Shown here: positions 60,401 through 64,000 of the stretch, one piece after another
How the letters are laid out: every line of letters starts with the position of its first letter
Position numbering within the stretch: the stretch's first letter is position 1
Assembly (NCBI GenBank): GCA_013398955.1
Contig: VWPU01017834.1
Location: 124,001-188,000, forward strand
Length of the DNA stretch: 64,000 bases
Direction of reading: 5' to 3'
DNA from: Callaeas wilsoni
Lineage: Eukaryota > Chordata > Aves > Passeriformes > Callaeidae
The notes under the pieces: generated by a model
The model's database searches: none
What the model saw: only the letters and a program-made list of their open reading frames with translations
What the model was told of the DNA's origin: nothing
Made by a program: the position numbers and the translations under genes

Positions 60401-63240
60401 GTTCACGCTTCTTACTCACAAACAAGGCTCTGGTTGGAGGGAAGAAGCTGATAATGCCTCCTAACACCCCACCTCTAATAATAAAAAAAATCACAGCTGA
60501 AGTATTTTAACAAATATTTTCATTCTCAGATGTGTCAGTGACTCTCAGTGAAAGTGAAGAGTTATGATCCTACAATTGCATGGTCCGGAGTGAAACGGGA
60601 AGTTACTCAAAGTCAAGAATTCAGGCTGCACTAGGAAGGGTTGAGGGTTGTGGCTGGACTGCTTCTCAGAGCAGTTCCCCTATCATGTACAAGGAAATTC
60701 ACTTCTGGAAGAAGGCTCACAAGGACACACAGTCCCAAGTCTGGAAGTGCCACTGCCAGTGGATTTGCCAGGGAAAATGCTCTGTTTTCCAGAGGTTAAA
60801 CAAAGGTGACAGAAGGGTACCCTAAGTAACAGGTGGTAGAGTTTCTACTTCTTTCTCTTTCTTCCACTCAGGATAAACACCATGCCAGGACAAAAGGGAG
60901 AAGAATTAAAAAGGAGCAGAACTAAAACCACCACAATTGTCTAGCAAAAATAAGTGTAGTGGGAATATCTATGGCAAGCTGTCATGAGGACAATTTACAT
61001 GAGATGGAAAACAGTAAAAAAAAATTCTCTATTTCCTTAATCCTTCTTCTCTGACACAGCAAAGCCAAAATTTGCAATAAGAAGCTTCCATTTGTGTTTG
61101 AGGGCATTAATCTAGATTAGTCAGTACTAGATGTTTTTAGTATTTCTTACTGGGTCTTGTATTCTTACAGAAAAAAGATGTATTTGGTTGTGAGAAGGCC
61201 ATGGCTCTGACTCTTGCACTGCTGGATGATTCAGGGATTTCAGCTCCCATCCACCTTGCTTCCCAGGGAAGGGCATTAGATGCTCAGGCAGAAAAATATA
61301 TTTTCTCACATTTGTTCATGCTCTTTCTAAACTGGCAGTCTAGGACTGAGGAAGAAAGAGAGTTAGCAACCGTACAAAAACTTCCCTGATTTTTTAATCC
61401 ATACATGAAAGCCTATTAACCTGTGAGAACATTTTATCATGCCTTGCCCATGTCTCCAGAAATCGTTGTTTGTAAAATCAAATAGATCACTTTCACTGAT
61501 TGCACAGTAAATCAGTGGCACAGCATTACTTACATACCATTCATTGCATGCTTTAAAATGTCAACCTTATTTTCTCTATGAGACAAACAGCACAATAGTC
61601 TCCAAAAATGTCAAGTTTGTCTTGTTTTTCATCTCTCTGAATTCACGCTGAATGGACAAACAACCTGGTCATGCACAAACTCCTCCCCTGGAATGTCCTG
61701 AAAGTGTCAGCAGCTTTCCCAGAAATAATGTTAAAAGCCGCATGACATTATTGATCTACTTAGAGAATGCCAAAAGCCATAAACATTAATTAAAAAAAAC
61801 CCAACCCTAGTCACAGTCCATGATGCCTAAAAGAAGGGAAAATAAAATCTACTTATTATTCCATATCAGCCATACAAACACCCAATGAATGTTTGAAGCT
61901 TGATATCAATTTCTGATTCCTTTAGTGTTTTGAATGACATGGACCTGTTGTTGGAAAGCCAACATGAAACCTCTGCAGCTCATGGGCCCATTTAAGTCAG
62001 TTTTTACAGCAGTAAATATCAACAAAGGAATTTTGACCCTGTGAAAGCAACAAGAAAAATAAAAAAACATGAAAATTGAAAACCTAAGCAGGTTCCTACT
62101 GTATTGACAACATTACAAATATCTTTTTTTCTTGCTAGAATTCAATTTACAATTGGCCTTAGGGAGAAAATCAACATGACAAAATTACATCTGGTTAAGT
62201 CTGAAAAAAACTACTTAAAGACATTCTCTAGATAGCTACCAACACATTCATAGTAGAAAAAGAGGAAATAGTCAAAGAAACAGATGCTGAAATAGTAAAT
62301 AACTTCGGGGAGACACCATAGCTTGTACTCTGGCCTTTGGTCACTCAGGCCAGATCCTGAAGAAAAGTTCTGGAGTCTTCCCCTTCTAGATAAGATTTTC
62401 CAGCTAAAAGACTCTGAACCACACTCCAGAGAAGCATCCACCCAGAGCTCTTCAAAAAAGCAGTGCCTTTCCCTTCCTGGTATGATATCTCAGCTTCAAT
62501 AACAGCAATGATAATTTATCCCTGAATAACTTGTCATTTTGTGTTGGTAAAACCACTTGTACTGAGGGTCACTGTACACTGAGCCACAAAAGGAAACTAA
62601 CTGAAGAGCAACAGGAGCACTGAGTGTTTCATGACATGGGTAACAGGAGAATCTGCATCAGGAAAAACTGCTCCTCCATCCTCTCTAAAACTGAGAACTG
62701 ATATCTTCCCCTTTACTCTTTACCTGGATGCCTGTGCTGATGCGATTGCTTTGTTAATACAGTTTCATCTGAAAATGAACATTATATTAGAAAATAACTA
62801 AACATTTCTTCCAGATACAACTCATTCTCTGTAAAAAGAGGTCAAAACACAGGAAACCTCAACCCATGTTTTTCTGTCCCATTTCTTCTAAGTGTTAGGA
62901 GAACTGCTCTGATTCCACTCTCTAACAGCTCTTCAATTTTTTGTCTCCTTCATTTACCTTCTAGTCAGTAAATCTATTATTGGTAAAATGCATTGGCCTG
63001 GGATAAGCTTATTCCTGTTATCAACATTTCTCCTATTCTAAAAAGGATTTAAATGGTGACTAATAGCATTTGTCTTAATCATTTTTGCAATTAACTGTGC
63101 AAACCTATCTAGTCAAAAGATATGGAAATAATTAAAGTGGACATTTACATTCTTTTTCATTTTTCTTTTTTTTCTTCTTTCCTGTTATCTTTAGCGAGAC
63201 ATTCCATGGCTGCAAATATTCTTTTTCCTGAAAAAATGTC
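57401..63240. other. Gene-free AT-rich unique sequence
   Basis: No gene or dispersed repeat is recognised. The 127-codon plus frame at 57682-58065 and the 81-codon frame at 60580-60825 show no known motif. A short GCGGGCGGGCGCAT patch at 60371-60384 is the only CpG-dense spot. Low-complexity content is limited to short A/T runs and a T-rich stretch near 63150-63180. Confidence 0.5.
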
Positions 63241-64000
63241 GCAGGGAAAAAAAGCATTTTCAGAAAGTGCATTGGGACAATTGTACAGGAGGCTAGAAGC
63301 CTCCTTTTGGTTAAGCTACAGCATCTTGGTGCAATCCAGGGTGCCTTTATTAGGCCCAATCTTTACTGTAAATTGGAATACAATCCAAAGTCTCGCATAT
63401 AGTCAATTATTAATCCCTATTAAAGTTATTTTATTTGCTTGCATTGCCTAAGTGTCTGAGTCACAGGCCAAGATCTCACTCCACTACGATCTGCGCGGAC
63501 ATGGAGATTTAGGCATATGCCTTTGGGTGCCTGCCAAATGGTTGCCACTGCCCATAACTTAGAAACATAATGATTTTGCAAGAATAATGGAAATACTTGT
63601 TGCTGTTCAATCAGCCAGCGTCTGCTCCCTCTTGCCACTTGAGCTCCACAATCTGCATCAGAGTGAAGGTAAATGGCTGACAGGAATGCGCCTGGGCCAC
63701 CAGCTTGGCCCTGCACCTGAGAAGGCTCAGGCGCTGCAAGGGCGAGGAGAGGCCACCATGAGCCTGCTTACCCAAGGGGGAATGAGAACCCACCTGAGTC
63801 TGGGAGCTCTTCGTTTCATCTTTTGACACTGCGCAGCTGCAATGCCACCAAAGATGATTGTTTCTCTTCACATAAGATATTGGATGGCAACCTAGCAGAT
63901 GCCTAAACCTGGATCAGCTGCGGGATAATTTAGCCTTGCCTGGGGAGTCCATGGGTGTGTTCTCAGCGTAGTTAAGGCCTCTGACACCACCATCCCACAG
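63241..64000. other. Moderately GC-rich segment of unknown nature at the right edge
   Basis: GC rises to the right, especially at 63600-63830. There are overlapping frames of 79 codons (plus, 63587-63826), 96 codons (minus, 63716-63426) and 86 codons (minus, 63871-63611). None is recognised, and the overlap on both strands argues against coding. An 8-bp perfect stem with a 3-nt loop lies at 63287-63305 (AGGAGGCT/AGCCTCCT). The sequence may be the start of a gene-proximal region, or an unrecognised repeat, continuing beyond the window. Confidence 0.35.

Overview
This window looks like a stretch of avian nuclear genome that contains no recognisable protein-coding gene, either intergenic (gene desert) or inside a very large intron. 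The evidence for a bird is the repeats. There are several relics of CR1-type LINEs, including 3' ends of the form typical of avian CR1, and two solo LTRs of avian endogenous-retrovirus type. Mammalian-style Alu/B1 or L1 insertions are absent. A songbird is my best guess from the LTR types, but crocodilian or turtle DNA cannot be strictly excluded. All family assignments come from recalled consensus features and hand translation, not from a database search.

Layout. 1-376: ancient LINE reverse-transcriptase (RT) relic, minus strand, running off the left edge. 3049-3616: solo LTR, minus strand, followed by a 17-nt C run. 4322-4351: a perfect 30-bp palindrome. About 7441-7970: an unexplained GC-rich patch with a 24-bp tandem duplication. 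8740-8885: CR1 3' end, minus strand. About 9-29 kb: unique AT-rich sequence with one weak terminal-exon candidate (26942-27057). 29100-29680: LINE RT relic, plus strand, still in one frame at both ends. 35400-36098: the best-preserved CR1 3' end, carrying an internal 93-bp tandem duplication. 36.1-46.4 kb: unique sequence, including a conserved-looking block with an RFX X-box-like motif near 45.2 kb. 46452-46565: MIR-like SINE 3' half. 47460-48990: an interrupted ancient LINE with recognisable RT motifs, followed by a second solo LTR (49135-49424, minus strand). 50080-50105: T26 tract. 55688-55822: another CR1 3' end. 57290-57400: possible old SINE tail. 63.2 kb to the end: a more GC-rich, hairpin-bearing segment.

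The open reading frames are short (at most 150 codons), begin and end at random positions relative to repeats, and show no domain I recognise apart from the LINE RT pieces. That length is about what chance gives in 64 kb of roughly 38% GC DNA. No tRNA, rRNA, snRNA or known miRNA, no CRISPR array and no operon-like structure was found. I see no novel biological system here. The points most worth checking are the 30-bp palindrome, the duplication inside the CR1, the interrupted LINE, and the candidate regulatory blocks.
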